The translations under genes were made by a program, and so were the position numbers. Of a stretch of 48,376 bases of DNA, positions 31,577-40,449 are shown one piece after another. A model generated the notes under the pieces. It did not search any database, was not told where the DNA came from, and worked only from the letters and a program-made list of their open reading frames with translations. Within the stretch, counting starts at the first letter, position 1. The number at the start of each line of letters is the position of its first letter. Origin of the DNA: Lachnospira sp. UBA4346 (GTDB lineage: Bacteria > Bacillota > Clostridia > Lachnospirales > Lachnospiraceae); NCBI GenBank assembly GCA_002394205.1, contig DGTC01000011.1, positions 1 through 48,376 of the forward strand. Direction: 5' to 3'.

Positions 31577-33380
31577 CTAACTTCAATACACTCATGAATG
31601 CCTGCTGTGGAATCTCTACATTTCCCACCTGACGCATTCTCTTCTTTCCTTCCTTCTGCTTTTCAAGCAGCTTCTTCTTTCTGGAAATATCACCACCGTA
31701 ACACTTCGCAAGAACATCCTTACGCATCGCTTTTACCGTTTCTCTTGCAATGACACGGCTTCCGATTGCCGCCTGAATCGGAATTTCAAAGAGCTGTCTT
31801 GGAATTTCTTTCTTGAGCTTCTCGCACATCTTTCTTCCACGCTCTTCTGCGCTTCCTGAGAATACGATAAAGGACAATGCATCCACTTCTTCCTTGTTAA
31901 TCAGAATATCCAGCTTCACAAGGGATGACTTCACATACCCCTTCATTTCATAATCAAAGGAAGCATATCCTCTCGAACGTGATTTTAAAGCATCAAAGAA
32001 ATCATAAATAATTTCATTCAGCGGCAAATCATATTTCAACAATGCTCTGGACTGCTCAATATATTCCATTCCAATGTATACACCACGGCGTTCCTGACAC
32101 AACTTCATAATAGAACCTACGAATTCTGTCGTCACCATAATCTCTGCACTAACCATCGGTTCTTCCATATAGTCGATTTCTGACGGATCCGGCATATTGG
32201 ACGGATTCGTCAATTCTATCACTTCGCCATTCGTCTTATGCACCTTATAAATAACACCCGGTGCCGTTGTTACAAGGTCTAAGTTGTATTCTCTTTCTAA
32301 TCGTTCCTGAATAATCTCAAGATGCAATAACCCTAAGAAACCGCATCGGAAACCGAACCCTAACGCAATTGATGTTTCCGGTTCAAACTGCAAGGAAGCA
32401 TCATTGAGCTGTAATTTTTCCAATGCATCTCGAAGATCCGGATATTTCGCACCATCTGCCGGATATAATCCGCAGTATACCATTGGATTAACCTTCTTAT
32501 AACCCGGCAATGGTTCGCTGCAAGGTCTGTCATTATCTGTTACGGTATCACCCACTCTGGTATCCTGTACATCCTTGATACTTGCTGTAATATAACCTAC
32601 CATACCTGCTGACAATTCTTCACATGGAATGAACTGACCTGCACCAAAGTAACCTACTTCGACAACTTCTTCCACTGCTCCGGTCGCCATCATACGAATC
32701 TTCGTACCCTTCTTAACCGTTCCTTCTTTTACACGGCAGAAAATGATAACACCTTTATATGCATCATAAATCGAGTCGAAAATCAATGCCTGTAACGGTG
32801 CACCTGCATCTCCTGTCGGTGCCGGAATCTTCGTTACAATCTGCTCTAAAACTTCTTCGATATTAATGCCATTCTTTGCTGAAATCTGTGGTGCATCCTG
32901 CGCTTCAATTCCAATGACATCTTCGATCTCATCAATAACACGCTGCGGCTCCGCGCTAGGTAAATCAATCTTATTGATAACCGGAAATACATCCAAATCA
33001 TGATCCAATGCAAGATATACATTGGCAAGCGTCTGTGCTTCAATTCCCTGTGCCGCATCCACAACTAAGATTGCACCGTCACAGGCTGCAAGTGCTCTTG
33101 ACACCTCATAGTTAAAATCGACATGTCCCGGCGTATCAATCAAATTGAAGATATACTCTTCTCCATCATTTGCCTTGTATACAATACGAACTGTCTGTGC
33201 CTTAATGGTAATCCCTCTTTCTCGTTCAAGATCCATATTATCAAGCACCTGCTCCTGCATCTCTCGACTTGTCAGCAATCCGGTCTTTTCAATGATACGG
33301 TCTGCTAATGTTGACTTACCGTGATCGATGTGTGCAATAATACAAAAATTTCTAATATTCTTCTGGTTAATTTTTGCCAT
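31566..33380 (-). CDS. lepA: Elongation factor 4 (LepA)
   Basis: A ribosome-bound translational GTPase. The 604 residues show the P-loop AHIDHGKSTLADRIIE, switch regions RGITIKAQTVRI and DTPGHVDF, the guanine-specific NKIDLP, EF-G-like domains III and V, and the LepA-specific basic C-terminal domain with KCYGGDISRKKKLLEKQKEG. Length is standard. It is the first gene of a lepA-hemW pair. Confidence 0.97.
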   Translation of the reverse strand: MAKINQKNIRNFCIIAHIDHGKSTLADRIIEKTGLLTSREMQEQVLDNMDLERERGITIKAQTVRIVYKANDGEEYIFNLIDTPGHVDFNYEVSRALAACDGAILVVDAAQGIEAQTLANVYLALDHDLDVFPVINKIDLPSAEPQRVIDEIEDVIGIEAQDAPQISAKNGINIEEVLEQIVTKIPAPTGDAGAPLQALIFDSIYDAYKGVIIFCRVKEGTVKKGTKIRMMATGAVEEVVEVGYFGAGQFIPCEELSAGMVGYITASIKDVQDTRVGDTVTDNDRPCSEPLPGYKKVNPMVYCGLYPADGAKYPDLRDALEKLQLNDASLQFEPETSIALGFGFRCGFLGLLHLEIIQERLEREYNLDLVTTAPGVIYKVHKTNGEVIELTNPSNMPDPSEIDYMEEPMVSAEIMVTTEFVGSIMKLCQERRGVYIGMEYIEQSRALLKYDLPLNEIIYDFFDALKSRSRGYASFDYEMKGYVKSSLVKLDILINKEEVDALSFIVFSGSAEERGRKMCEKLKKEIPRQLFEIPIQAAIGSRVIARETVKAMRKDVLAKCYGGDISRKKKLLEKQKEGKKRMRQVGNVEIPQQAFMSVLKLDEE

Positions 33381-33422
33381 ATATTTTCATTATCTCCATT
33401 CTGTTTTCAAATGCATATACTA

Positions 33423-33462
33423 TAACTTATCGGATAAAAACTAATATTTACCCAATAAATTA
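33423..33462 (-). repeat. Hairpin between sigE and lepA with TAACxTATCGG arm
   Basis: On the minus strand a 16-bp stem forms without mismatch if three G-U pairs are allowed, around an 8-nt loop; on the plus strand the same positions are C-A mismatches. This points to selection for RNA structure in minus-strand transcripts. The arm resembles the AACCTATCGG arms at 12389-12450 and 35560-35606. No U run follows. Confidence 0.55.
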
Positions 33463-33514
33463 CATTATGTCATATTTGTGAGGTTTGAGCAAGTTTTTAT
33501 TCTGTAAAATTCGT

Positions 33515-33643
33515 TTACCGATTTTCTCTTTTTTTAAGTGCTATAATGCCCATTCTCATCCACATTCCAATCAACATTAGAACGATATAAGAAAACAGCA
33601 AAAATGCAGGAAACCTATCCGCCCCACGATACGTCCCCTGCAT
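33515..33643 (-). CDS. Possible 42-residue membrane peptide downstream of sigE
   Basis: A short open frame begins MQGTYRGADRF, continues with a hydrophobic segment FPAFLLFSYIVLMLIGMWM and ends with a basic tail ALKKRENR. It is in frame with sigE, ten codons past its stop. The first codons coincide with the sigE terminator stem and there is no strong ribosome binding site, so it may be chance. Confidence 0.22.
   Translation of the reverse strand: MQGTYRGADRFPAFLLFSYIVLMLIGMWMRMGIIALKKRENR
33600..33643 (-). terminator. Rho-independent terminator of sigE
   Basis: On the minus strand ATGCAGG and CCTGCAT pair around a 26-nt loop that can fold further, followed by TTTTT. It lies 28 bp past the sigE stop. 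Moderate strength. Confidence 0.6.
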
Positions 33644-33670
33644 CTTTTCAACTATATCAGAAATGTACGA

Positions 33671-34468
33671 CTACATACTACGAACCATTTCTTTTTTTAA
33701 TCGTTTCATGATTTTCTTTTCCAGTCTGGAAATATAAGATTGTGAAATTCCTAACAAATCTGCAACCTCTTTTTGCGTCTTTTCTTCTCCTGTTCTTGAT
33801 GTCAATCCAAACCGCAAATCCACAATTAATTTCTCCCGATCTGAAAGTTTCTTAATTGCATTGCCAAGTACTTTTCGCTCTACTTCATTTTCAAGATTTT
33901 TATAAATAACATCCTCTTCCGTTCCCAAAATATCAGATAACAACAGCTCGTTGCCATCCCAATCCACATTCAGCGGTTCGTCAATAGATACCTCAGCCTT
34001 CGTTTTACTGTTGCGGCGAAGATACATAAGAATCTCATTTTCTATACAACGGGATGCATATGTTGCTAACTTTATATTTTTTTCCGGATTATATGAATTA
34101 ATTGCTTTAATCAATCCAATGGTTCCAATTGAAATCAAATCCTCAACACCAACTCCGGTGTTATCGAATTTTTTCGCAATATATACTACCAGACGCAGAT
34201 TATGTTCTATCAGAAGCGTTCGTGCCTGCGCATCATTTTCTCCTCCTAATGCAGCAATCGTTTCTGCCTCCTGCTCTGCCTCTAATGGTGCCGGCAAAAC
34301 ATCCGTACCTCCAATATAGTGAACATCTCCCTGGTGCATCATATATATATTTTTTATTGACGGAACCATTTTAAATTGAAAATGATCCTGTACTGCTACT
34401 TTTACAAGCATTTCTTTTATCCCCCTACTTTTATGTACATTGAATATCCAGCCTAATTTTAATTTCAT
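33671..34468 (-). CDS. sigE: Sporulation sigma factor SigE
   Basis: The early mother-cell sigma factor, made as an inactive precursor and cleaved by SpoIIGA. Region 2 is complete (NLRLVVYIAKKFDNTG, ISIGTIGLIKAINSYNPEKN, LATYASRCIENEILMYLRR) and region 4 ends in a helix-turn-helix KEVADLLGISQSYISRLEKK. Identification rests on its close resemblance to Bacillus SigE, including VDWDGNELLLSDILG, and on spoIIGA upstream. The ATG at 34466-34468 has AAGGGGA six bases upstream. That gives 265 residues, with about 24 more before the conserved HYIGG than in Bacillus: a long pro-sequence. Confidence 0.93.
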   Translation of the reverse strand: MKLKLGWIFNVHKSRGIKEMLVKVAVQDHFQFKMVPSIKNIYMMHQGDVHYIGGTDVLPAPLEAEQEAETIAALGGENDAQARTLLIEHNLRLVVYIAKKFDNTGVGVEDLISIGTIGLIKAINSYNPEKNIKLATYASRCIENEILMYLRRNSKTKAEVSIDEPLNVDWDGNELLLSDILGTEEDVIYKNLENEVERKVLGNAIKKLSDREKLIVDLRFGLTSRTGEEKTQKEVADLLGISQSYISRLEKKIMKRLKKEMVRSM

Positions 34469-34581
34469 ACGCATTCCCCTTCTACTACGAAATCCATTTT
34501 TAATCAACTGCTCTTTTCAATATATCTGATTTGTATTATTTCGGTGCCCGTTCCATAAAGCAGGCACTTATTTTCTATAAA

Positions 34582-35385
34582 TTATCCAACCATTTTTGTC
34601 GGCGCATATGCTGCCGGAATCAATGCGGAATACATCCCATCCGACGAAAGTGTTTGTGTGGTCAGACCAACACATGCCCCTTGTATAACTTTAAAATGTT
34701 TTCCACATTGTATGTGTATTGCATCCACAATAATTACCTCTAACATTCCCTGTTCACATCCAAGCGAATGAAACGGTATGATATGATATTTTAGTTTTTC
34801 TTTCTGTATATTTTCTTTTAATACATTTTCAAAATACTGTTTCTGCACGATACTTACCGGTTTTTCAAAATATGGATCAGTGAGTACATTTCCTGAATCA
34901 ATGTAGCCCGGAATCTGAATACGTTCTCCCCCAACAACGCAACAGAACTGACACATACAGGATGCATATTCACGAACCCACAATAGCTGCCGATACAGCA
35001 TAATTACAATTATAACGGCACTGACAGCCAATACAATCATCTCTTTTTCACGAACAACAATATACCAGATAAACCACCCTGCTGTTTCATAATACAAGAC
35101 ATACATCACTCCCCCAAGTGACGCTGTCACAGCATAAAGTGCAGCTATCCCCTGCATAACTTCTTTTCCACGCTTCCCCTTTGCACATATTCGAATCATT
35201 ACGTAACTAATAACAACATATGTACCTATATCTATCAGCAGACGTGCCTGCATACGGTATACAACCACAAACAACGACCAACCTGCTCCAACCCCTGCTG
35301 ATACCATAATTCGAATGGATGATGTATAGAATTTACAGATTCGATTGACAATAAACAATACGATTGTATCCATCACCCAATTCAC
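34582..35385 (-). CDS. spoIIGA: Pro-sigma-E processing peptidase SpoIIGA
   Basis: An aspartic protease of the sporulation septum that cleaves pro-SigE. N-terminal hydrophobic segments (about residues 1-130) are followed by the protease domain with the active-site motif PGYIDSGNVLTDP. The position directly upstream of sigE and downstream of ftsZ matches Bacillus. The start is doubtful. The frame continues upstream of the GTG at 35385 as ALYLDVLFI, the conserved beginning of SpoIIGA, and an AGGAGG lies at about 35426-35431. No ATG, GTG or TTG lies between the in-frame stop at 35434-35436 and that GTG. Confidence 0.88.
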   Translation of the reverse strand: MNWVMDTIVLFIVNRICKFYTSSIRIMVSAGVGAGWSLFVVVYRMQARLLIDIGTYVVISYVMIRICAKGKRGKEVMQGIAALYAVTASLGGVMYVLYYETAGWFIWYIVVREKEMIVLAVSAVIIVIMLYRQLLWVREYASCMCQFCCVVGGERIQIPGYIDSGNVLTDPYFEKPVSIVQKQYFENVLKENIQKEKLKYHIIPFHSLGCEQGMLEVIIVDAIHIQCGKHFKVIQGACVGLTTQTLSSDGMYSALIPAAYAPTKMVG

Positions 35386-35525
35386 AATAAATAAAACATC
35401 TAAATATAACGCCGCGTTCTCGTTCCCTCCTTTCTATCTGCATATTTTTCTTTTGCGTCCAAACGATATTACATAGCGATAAAACGTCTCCTCCGCAAGA
35501 TACACATCCTAAGCAGAATATTTTC

Positions 35526-35554
35526 ACTTTATAGAAACGAAGATTCTATAAAGT
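35526..35554. repeat. Perfect 11-bp-arm hairpin after the ftsZ terminator
   Basis: ACTTTATAGAA and TTCTATAAAGT flank a 7-nt loop. It directly follows the T run of the ftsZ terminator, giving tandem hairpins between ftsZ and spoIIGA. Confidence 0.6.
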
Positions 35555-35606
35555 AAAAAAACCTACCGAAACAGAAATGCAACGAGCACTTCTCTTCCGA
35601 TAGGTT
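35555..35606 (-). terminator. Rho-independent terminator of ftsZ
   Basis: On the minus strand AACCTATCGGAAGAGAAGTG pairs with the segment ending CGGTAGGTT (about 20 bp with G-U pairs and one mismatch) and is followed by seven T. It separates ftsZ from spoIIGA. Confidence 0.85.
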
Positions 35607-35608
35607 AT

Positions 35609-35642
35609 AGTCTAACAAACTTTATATGCAAAATTTGTCAAA
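35609..35642 (-). promoter_or_regulatory. Candidate Spo0A-type spoIIG promoter
   Basis: A perfect 0A-box match TTTGTCAAA (35634-35642, plus strand) overlaps a -35 TTGACA (35636-35641). A TAGACT -10-like hexamer lies 21 bp further (35609-35614). Bacillus spoIIG also has an over-long -35/-10 spacing with a 0A box at -35. However, the ftsZ terminator lies directly downstream, which is hard to reconcile. Confidence 0.35.
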
Positions 35643-35661
35643 CGAAGGTCTTATTTTAAAA

Positions 35662-36852
35662 TTATTTATTTCTCTGTAAAAATGTTGGTACATTGATAGA
35701 TTTTTCTTCTACTGTACTCTTTACCTGAACCGGCTGCTTTAATCCTGCCAACGGCTGTACCTCCGGCTGCTGTGTATGTACCGGCTGCACCTGCTCAACT
35801 CTTGTCTGCTGTGCGCCCGAATAAGCATATGCAGGTTTTACAGTCTTCTGCTGTGCTGCCTGTGCCATTGCACTGAATCCAGCCATCGCATTATTGACAT
35901 TTGTATCTTCCAAACCTGTTGCAATAACAGTAATTGTAGCACTGTCTGTAGCTTCTTCATCATAAATTGCACCAAAGATAATATTTGCATTATCTCTTGC
36001 AAGCTCACGAACATAATCTGCTGCTTCACTTGCTTCGATCAAGCTGACATCACCTGAGATATTAATAATAATATCAGATGCACCTTCAATCGTTGTTTCA
36101 AGAAGTGGACTTGCAACTGCCTGCTTAACAGCTTCGATTGCTTTGTCATCACCTGTTGCATTACCAATACCAATATGTGCAACACCCTTATTTGTCATAA
36201 CAGTCTTCACATCAGCAAAATCCAAGTTAATTAAACCTGTCACATTAATCAAATCCGTAATACCCTGAACAGACTGCTGTAATACTTCATCAGCCTTCTT
36301 TAATGCCTCCGGCATACTTGTTCTGCGGTCTACAATCTGTAACAATTTATCATTTGGAATAACAATCAATGTATCTACATTTTCTTTTAATTTATCAATG
36401 CCAGACAATGCATTTGTCATACGTGTCTTAGCTTCAAAGCTGAAAGGCTTTGTAACAACACCTACTGTTAAGATTCCAAGATCCTTTGAAATCTTCGCTA
36501 TAACCGGTGCTGCACCTGTTCCTGTTCCGCCGCCCATTCCACATGTAACAAAGACCATATCCGCGCCTTTTAATACCTGTGTTAATTCTTCTACATTCTC
36601 TTCTGCTGCCTTTTCACCAATCTCTGGCTGTGCGCCTGCTCCAAGACCCTTTGTCAGTTTTTCACCAATCTGGATTGCTGTCGGTGCTTTACATGTCTTT
36701 AAGGCCTGTCCATCCGTATTCACTCCGATGAACTCAACGCCTCCAATATTTTCGTCCACCATTCTATTTACTGCATTATTACCAGCTCCACCGACACCAA
36801 CTACAATAATCTTTGCCAATGACTCTGATTCGTTTGTCATAATTTCTAACAA
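35662..36852 (-). CDS. ftsZ: Cell division GTPase FtsZ
   Basis: The tubulin-like protein that forms the division ring. The 396 residues carry GVGGAGNNAVNRM at the N-terminus, the tubulin signature GMGGGTGTGAAPV, a T7 loop NLDFADVKTVM, a long Gln/Pro-rich linker and the C-terminal peptide INVPTFLQRNK that binds partners. The TTG at 36850-36852 has AAAGGAGG eight bases upstream. The ATG four codons later is too far from it, so a TTG start is likely. A strong terminator follows. Confidence 0.96.
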   Translation of the reverse strand: MLEIMTNESESLAKIIVVGVGGAGNNAVNRMVDENIGGVEFIGVNTDGQALKTCKAPTAIQIGEKLTKGLGAGAQPEIGEKAAEENVEELTQVLKGADMVFVTCGMGGGTGTGAAPVIAKISKDLGILTVGVVTKPFSFEAKTRMTNALSGIDKLKENVDTLIVIPNDKLLQIVDRRTSMPEALKKADEVLQQSVQGITDLINVTGLINLDFADVKTVMTNKGVAHIGIGNATGDDKAIEAVKQAVASPLLETTIEGASDIIINISGDVSLIEASEAADYVRELARDNANIIFGAIYDEEATDSATITVIATGLEDTNVNNAMAGFSAMAQAAQQKTVKPAYAYSGAQQTRVEQVQPVHTQQPEVQPLAGLKQPVQVKSTVEEKSINVPTFLQRNK

Positions 36853-36969
36853 GGGTATTGCCTCCTTTATTTTACATTCTTTCGTTATTTACTAGTTTAT
36901 AATTTTTATATGGAAATTTCAACATATTTTTTCAATTTTATTGCATATTTCCGCTACTTTCGCTTTGCT

Positions 36970-37677
36970 TTAATTCTTTTTGAAGATAATTGACTTCGTA
37001 TCTCCGTCATAATCATCTAAATATAATGTTCCCGACAACCCTGCCAGCTTCGGATACATTTGCTTTAAAACATATAATCTGTCAGTACTCTCTGCCGAAT
37101 CTCCCAGTACCACCCTGACATTTCCGATGTATAATGTTGCATTGTACTGAGTGTCAAAATATACTTTCGATACATTCATATCATATTTGTCAAATGCCTG
37201 CGTTATCTCTAATATTCTGTCAAACACTGCATCATTGCCAACATCGAGCTTCGAATCAAGTACAATCGAACGAAATTGTAATCCTGAAATCTCCGGAACG
37301 CCCTCATAGACCTCTGAAGAACTCTCTACAACAATCCCATCTTTGTCGAAATACATTCTGCCGCCCATATAATCAATGTAACCAACGATTGATTTCTCAT
37401 ATACGGTTACTTCCATTTTATTAGGCCAGTCTATTCTGACATCACATTTTTGAATAAATGGAATTTCATCATTCTTAAATCCTATTATTTTATACAATAA
37501 CACATTCGGATGATCTGTTCCAAACAGATAACGATTCATCTCTTCTGCTGTATAATGCTTATTTCCTATATAATCAATCTGACGAACATAGAATATCAAT
37601 CCCAGAGCAATCACAACAATCATTCCTAGCAGTACCGTAAACAGAATTCTGATTGATATTTTTTTTCGCTTTTCCAT
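36970..37677 (-). CDS. divIB: Cell division protein DivIB/FtsQ
   Basis: A bitopic divisome protein of 235 residues. A short basic cytoplasmic tail (MEKRKKISIR) precedes one membrane helix (about 10-28). A POTRA-like domain follows (VRQIDYIGNKHYTAEEMNRY), then the FtsQ beta domain ending in LYLDDYDGDTKSIIFK. Sequence identity in this family is low, so the call rests on architecture and on position between ftsW and ftsZ. murG and murB, often neighbours here, are absent. Confidence 0.85.
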   Translation of the reverse strand: MEKRKKISIRILFTVLLGMIVVIALGLIFYVRQIDYIGNKHYTAEEMNRYLFGTDHPNVLLYKIIGFKNDEIPFIQKCDVRIDWPNKMEVTVYEKSIVGYIDYMGGRMYFDKDGIVVESSSEVYEGVPEISGLQFRSIVLDSKLDVGNDAVFDRILEITQAFDKYDMNVSKVYFDTQYNATLYIGNVRVVLGDSAESTDRLYVLKQMYPKLAGLSGTLYLDDYDGDTKSIIFKKN

Positions 37678-37724
37678 TCGATATTCTCCAAACTTATGTT
37701 CTAATTTTCATTTTCGATAATAAA

Positions 37725-37755
37725 GACCATTTACATCACTGCTGTGTAAATGGCC
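37725..37755 (-). terminator. Hairpin between ftsW and divIB
   Basis: CCATTTACA and TGTAAATGG form a perfect 9-bp stem with a 9-nt loop. The downstream U tract is short (TCTTTATT), so it is probably a weak attenuator within the cluster. Confidence 0.4.
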
Positions 37756-37787
37756 CTAAACACGCTAACCTTCACTTCTATAATCTT

Positions 37788-38993
37788 TTATACCTCTCTT
37801 GTGATTTGTGCAGAAATATTCAGCAAGATTCCTATTTCTGCAAGTAAAATCACACTGGATGAACCACCATAACTAATAAATGGAAGTGATACACCCGTAT
37901 TCGGAATGGTATTGGTTACAACGGCAATATTTAATACTACCTGAATTGCTATATGCGCGAATACACCGACTGCAAGCAGTGTACCGAATAAGTCTGGAGA
38001 ATTCTGTGCAACATGTACGATTCTCCATAACAAAATTCCAAATACTGTCATCAGAAAAATAGCTCCAAACAATCCAAATTCTTCACAAATGATTGCAAAA
38101 ATCATATCATTTTGTGATTCCGGTATAAATCCTAATTTCTGCAAACTATTTCCTAATCCCTTACCAAAAATACCGCCGGAACCAATTGCATATAACGCCT
38201 GAACTGTCTGATAACCGACTGTATCTGCATATTTTTCAGGATTGAGCCATACTAACATTCTCGCATGTCTGAAATTGTCTGCATCTGCTGCTGACGTCGT
38301 TGACCGCTGCAAATACTGGTATGCAAAAAATCCTGCAATACCACCGGCACCCAACATCGACAGGTGTCCCAAATAATATGGATATCCGACAAATGCAATC
38401 ATAACAACAATACCAAATATAATAATGGCACTACTCAAATTGTTGGACACAACCCAAATTAACCCTGCGAAAATACCACCGCAAAACATCCAGATAAAGA
38501 ATACATACCGCATCTTATTGTATCGTTTTCCCATATTACATATCATAGATGCCGTTACAATAATTACTGCTAATTTCACAACGTCAGATACCTGAATACT
38601 GAGTCCCATAAATCGCAGCCATCTTTTCGCACCATTGACCTTTGTTCCAAACGGAATCAATGCAAGTATCATAATAACCGCAATAATTCCGGCCGCTTTC
38701 CAATATTTTTGGTATTTATGATAATCAATCCGATATGTTACATACATACCGCCCAACCCCAGTATCGAATATAAAAGCTGTTTCTTCAGATAATATTCTG
38801 CTGAATTGTATTTTACATATGCCGTATAAGAACTCGTACTATAAATCATGGTAATACCGATTCCTACAAGCAACATTGTCATAATCAACAACGTATAGTC
38901 GAAATATTTCCGTCTGACTGCTTTTTTTCTCCGTTTCCTCTGTCTCTGCGGCTGCGGAGGTCGCCGACGGCCTCTTTGTTCTCTATTTTCCAT
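37788..38993 (-). CDS. ftsW: SEDS peptidoglycan polymerase FtsW/SpoVE
   Basis: A polytopic glycosyltransferase that polymerises lipid II at the septum. The 401 residues start with a strongly basic Arg/Lys/Gln/Pro tail (1-30), then about ten membrane segments. SEDS features include the loop GAKRWLRFMGLSIQVSDVVKLA, the large extracellular loop with GNSLQKLGFIPESQNDMIFA and the C-terminal NTGVSLPFISYGGSS. Whether it serves vegetative division, sporulation or both cannot be told; it is the only SEDS gene here. It lies 12 bp after murD. Confidence 0.93.
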   Translation of the reverse strand: MENREQRGRRRPPQPQRQRKRRKKAVRRKYFDYTLLIMTMLLVGIGITMIYSTSSYTAYVKYNSAEYYLKKQLLYSILGLGGMYVTYRIDYHKYQKYWKAAGIIAVIMILALIPFGTKVNGAKRWLRFMGLSIQVSDVVKLAVIIVTASMICNMGKRYNKMRYVFFIWMFCGGIFAGLIWVVSNNLSSAIIIFGIVVMIAFVGYPYYLGHLSMLGAGGIAGFFAYQYLQRSTTSAADADNFRHARMLVWLNPEKYADTVGYQTVQALYAIGSGGIFGKGLGNSLQKLGFIPESQNDMIFAIICEEFGLFGAIFLMTVFGILLWRIVHVAQNSPDLFGTLLAVGVFAHIAIQVVLNIAVVTNTIPNTGVSLPFISYGGSSSVILLAEIGILLNISAQITREV

Positions 38994-39005
38994 ATATTTC
39001 CGCCT

Positions 39006-40370
39006 TTATAATGCATTTACATATTGTTTGAACAGATCTCCTCTCTGTTCATAATTATCAAACATTCCCCAGCTTGCACAGGCAGGAGATAATAATACAG
39101 CATCTCCGGACTGTGCTTCTTTTGCACAAATATCTACAACTTCCTGCAACGATTCTGCTTTGATAATTGCATCGAAGCCATATTTCTTCGCTGTTTCTGC
39201 AATCTTATCTGCTGTCTGACCAATTAACACAAGTAATTTTACTTTGCCTTCAAATGCTTTGACATACAAATCAAATTCAGAACCTTTATCATAGCCGCCG
39301 CCAATTAAAATCGTTGGTCGTGTCATCGCTTCGATTGCTTTCACTGCTGCTTCCGGATTCGTTCCCTTTGAATCATTATAATACATAACATCATTTTTTG
39401 TTGCCACGTATTCAATACGATGTTCTACTGCCTTAAATTTCTTAATTGTATCTACAATAATATCTTTTGGAATATTCAATGCCTTTGCAATACAATATGC
39501 TGCCATTACATTTTCATAATTGTGTGCACCAATCAGATTCATATCCTTCACGTCAAGAACTTCTTCTGTACCCGTTCCATCTGTATAGCAAATCATATCT
39601 CCCTGCATAAATGCACCAATTGTCGGCTTATTGACTCTGCCAAACCATACTACAGATGCACGACAAGTTTTTCCAAAGTCACGTAACATCTCATCATCAT
39701 AATTCAACACACACACATCATCCTTATTCTGATTCATACTAACCTGCTCCTTTGTCTGTGCATAACATTCCATAGTATGATGTCTGTTTAAATGGTCCGG
39801 TGTAATATTTAGGATTGCACTAACCACCGGATGAAATTCGTGTACTGTTTCTAACTGAAAACTGCTGATTTCTGCAACTGTTACAGAGTCCTTCGTTGTA
39901 TGTAACGCCTCTTTTGTATAGGAATTTCCAATATTACCTACTACAAATGTCTGTTCATTATATGCACGTACAATACTTCCTACCAATGCTGTCGTAGTTG
40001 TTTTTCCATTTGTACCCGTAATCGCTGCCACTTTTCCCTGATCGTAATTATAAGCAAGTTCCACTTCTCCCCATACGGGAATATTGGCCTGATTAAATTT
40101 CACAACAAGTTCACTGTCAATCGGTACCCCCGGACTAATAACCAATAAATCAATCGTATCAAGCAATTTTTCCGGAAACGCACCAAGTACAATTGTTGCC
40201 TTGTTGCCGGATAATTTCTTCTCTATATCACTTTCTTTTAAGTTCTCATTTGCATCATATAAATATACGATTGCCCCCACCTGGTTCAGCAGACTGACTG
40301 CGCCGATTCCGCTGATTCCTGTTCCTACAACCATTACATTCTTATTATTCAAATCCATGTTTCTAACCAT
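39006..40370 (-). CDS. murD: UDP-N-acetylmuramoyl-L-alanine:D-glutamate ligase
   Basis: A cytoplasmic Mur ligase adding D-Glu to UDP-MurNAc-L-Ala. The 454 residues show the N-terminal UDP-binding fold (VMVVGTGISGIGAVSLL), the ATP loop AITGTNGKTTTTALVG, ILNITPDHLNRH and the C-terminal VEHRIEYV and YNDSKGTNPEAAVKA signatures. The start may be 40370 or the ATG at 40358 (MDLNNKNVMVVG). In many clostridia mraY lies just upstream; here the preceding gene is a PBP. Confidence 0.95.
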   Translation of the reverse strand: MVRNMDLNNKNVMVVGTGISGIGAVSLLNQVGAIVYLYDANENLKESDIEKKLSGNKATIVLGAFPEKLLDTIDLLVISPGVPIDSELVVKFNQANIPVWGEVELAYNYDQGKVAAITGTNGKTTTTALVGSIVRAYNEQTFVVGNIGNSYTKEALHTTKDSVTVAEISSFQLETVHEFHPVVSAILNITPDHLNRHHTMECYAQTKEQVSMNQNKDDVCVLNYDDEMLRDFGKTCRASVVWFGRVNKPTIGAFMQGDMICYTDGTGTEEVLDVKDMNLIGAHNYENVMAAYCIAKALNIPKDIIVDTIKKFKAVEHRIEYVATKNDVMYYNDSKGTNPEAAVKAIEAMTRPTILIGGGYDKGSEFDLYVKAFEGKVKLLVLIGQTADKIAETAKKYGFDAIIKAESLQEVVDICAKEAQSGDAVLLSPACASWGMFDNYEQRGDLFKQYVNAL

Positions 40371-40449
40371 ACCTTTCCATTTCTAAAATGAGATGTATGT
40401 ATTCTTCACATAGCACACCACTTTAGCTTATGTTTATATCTTATTTATT

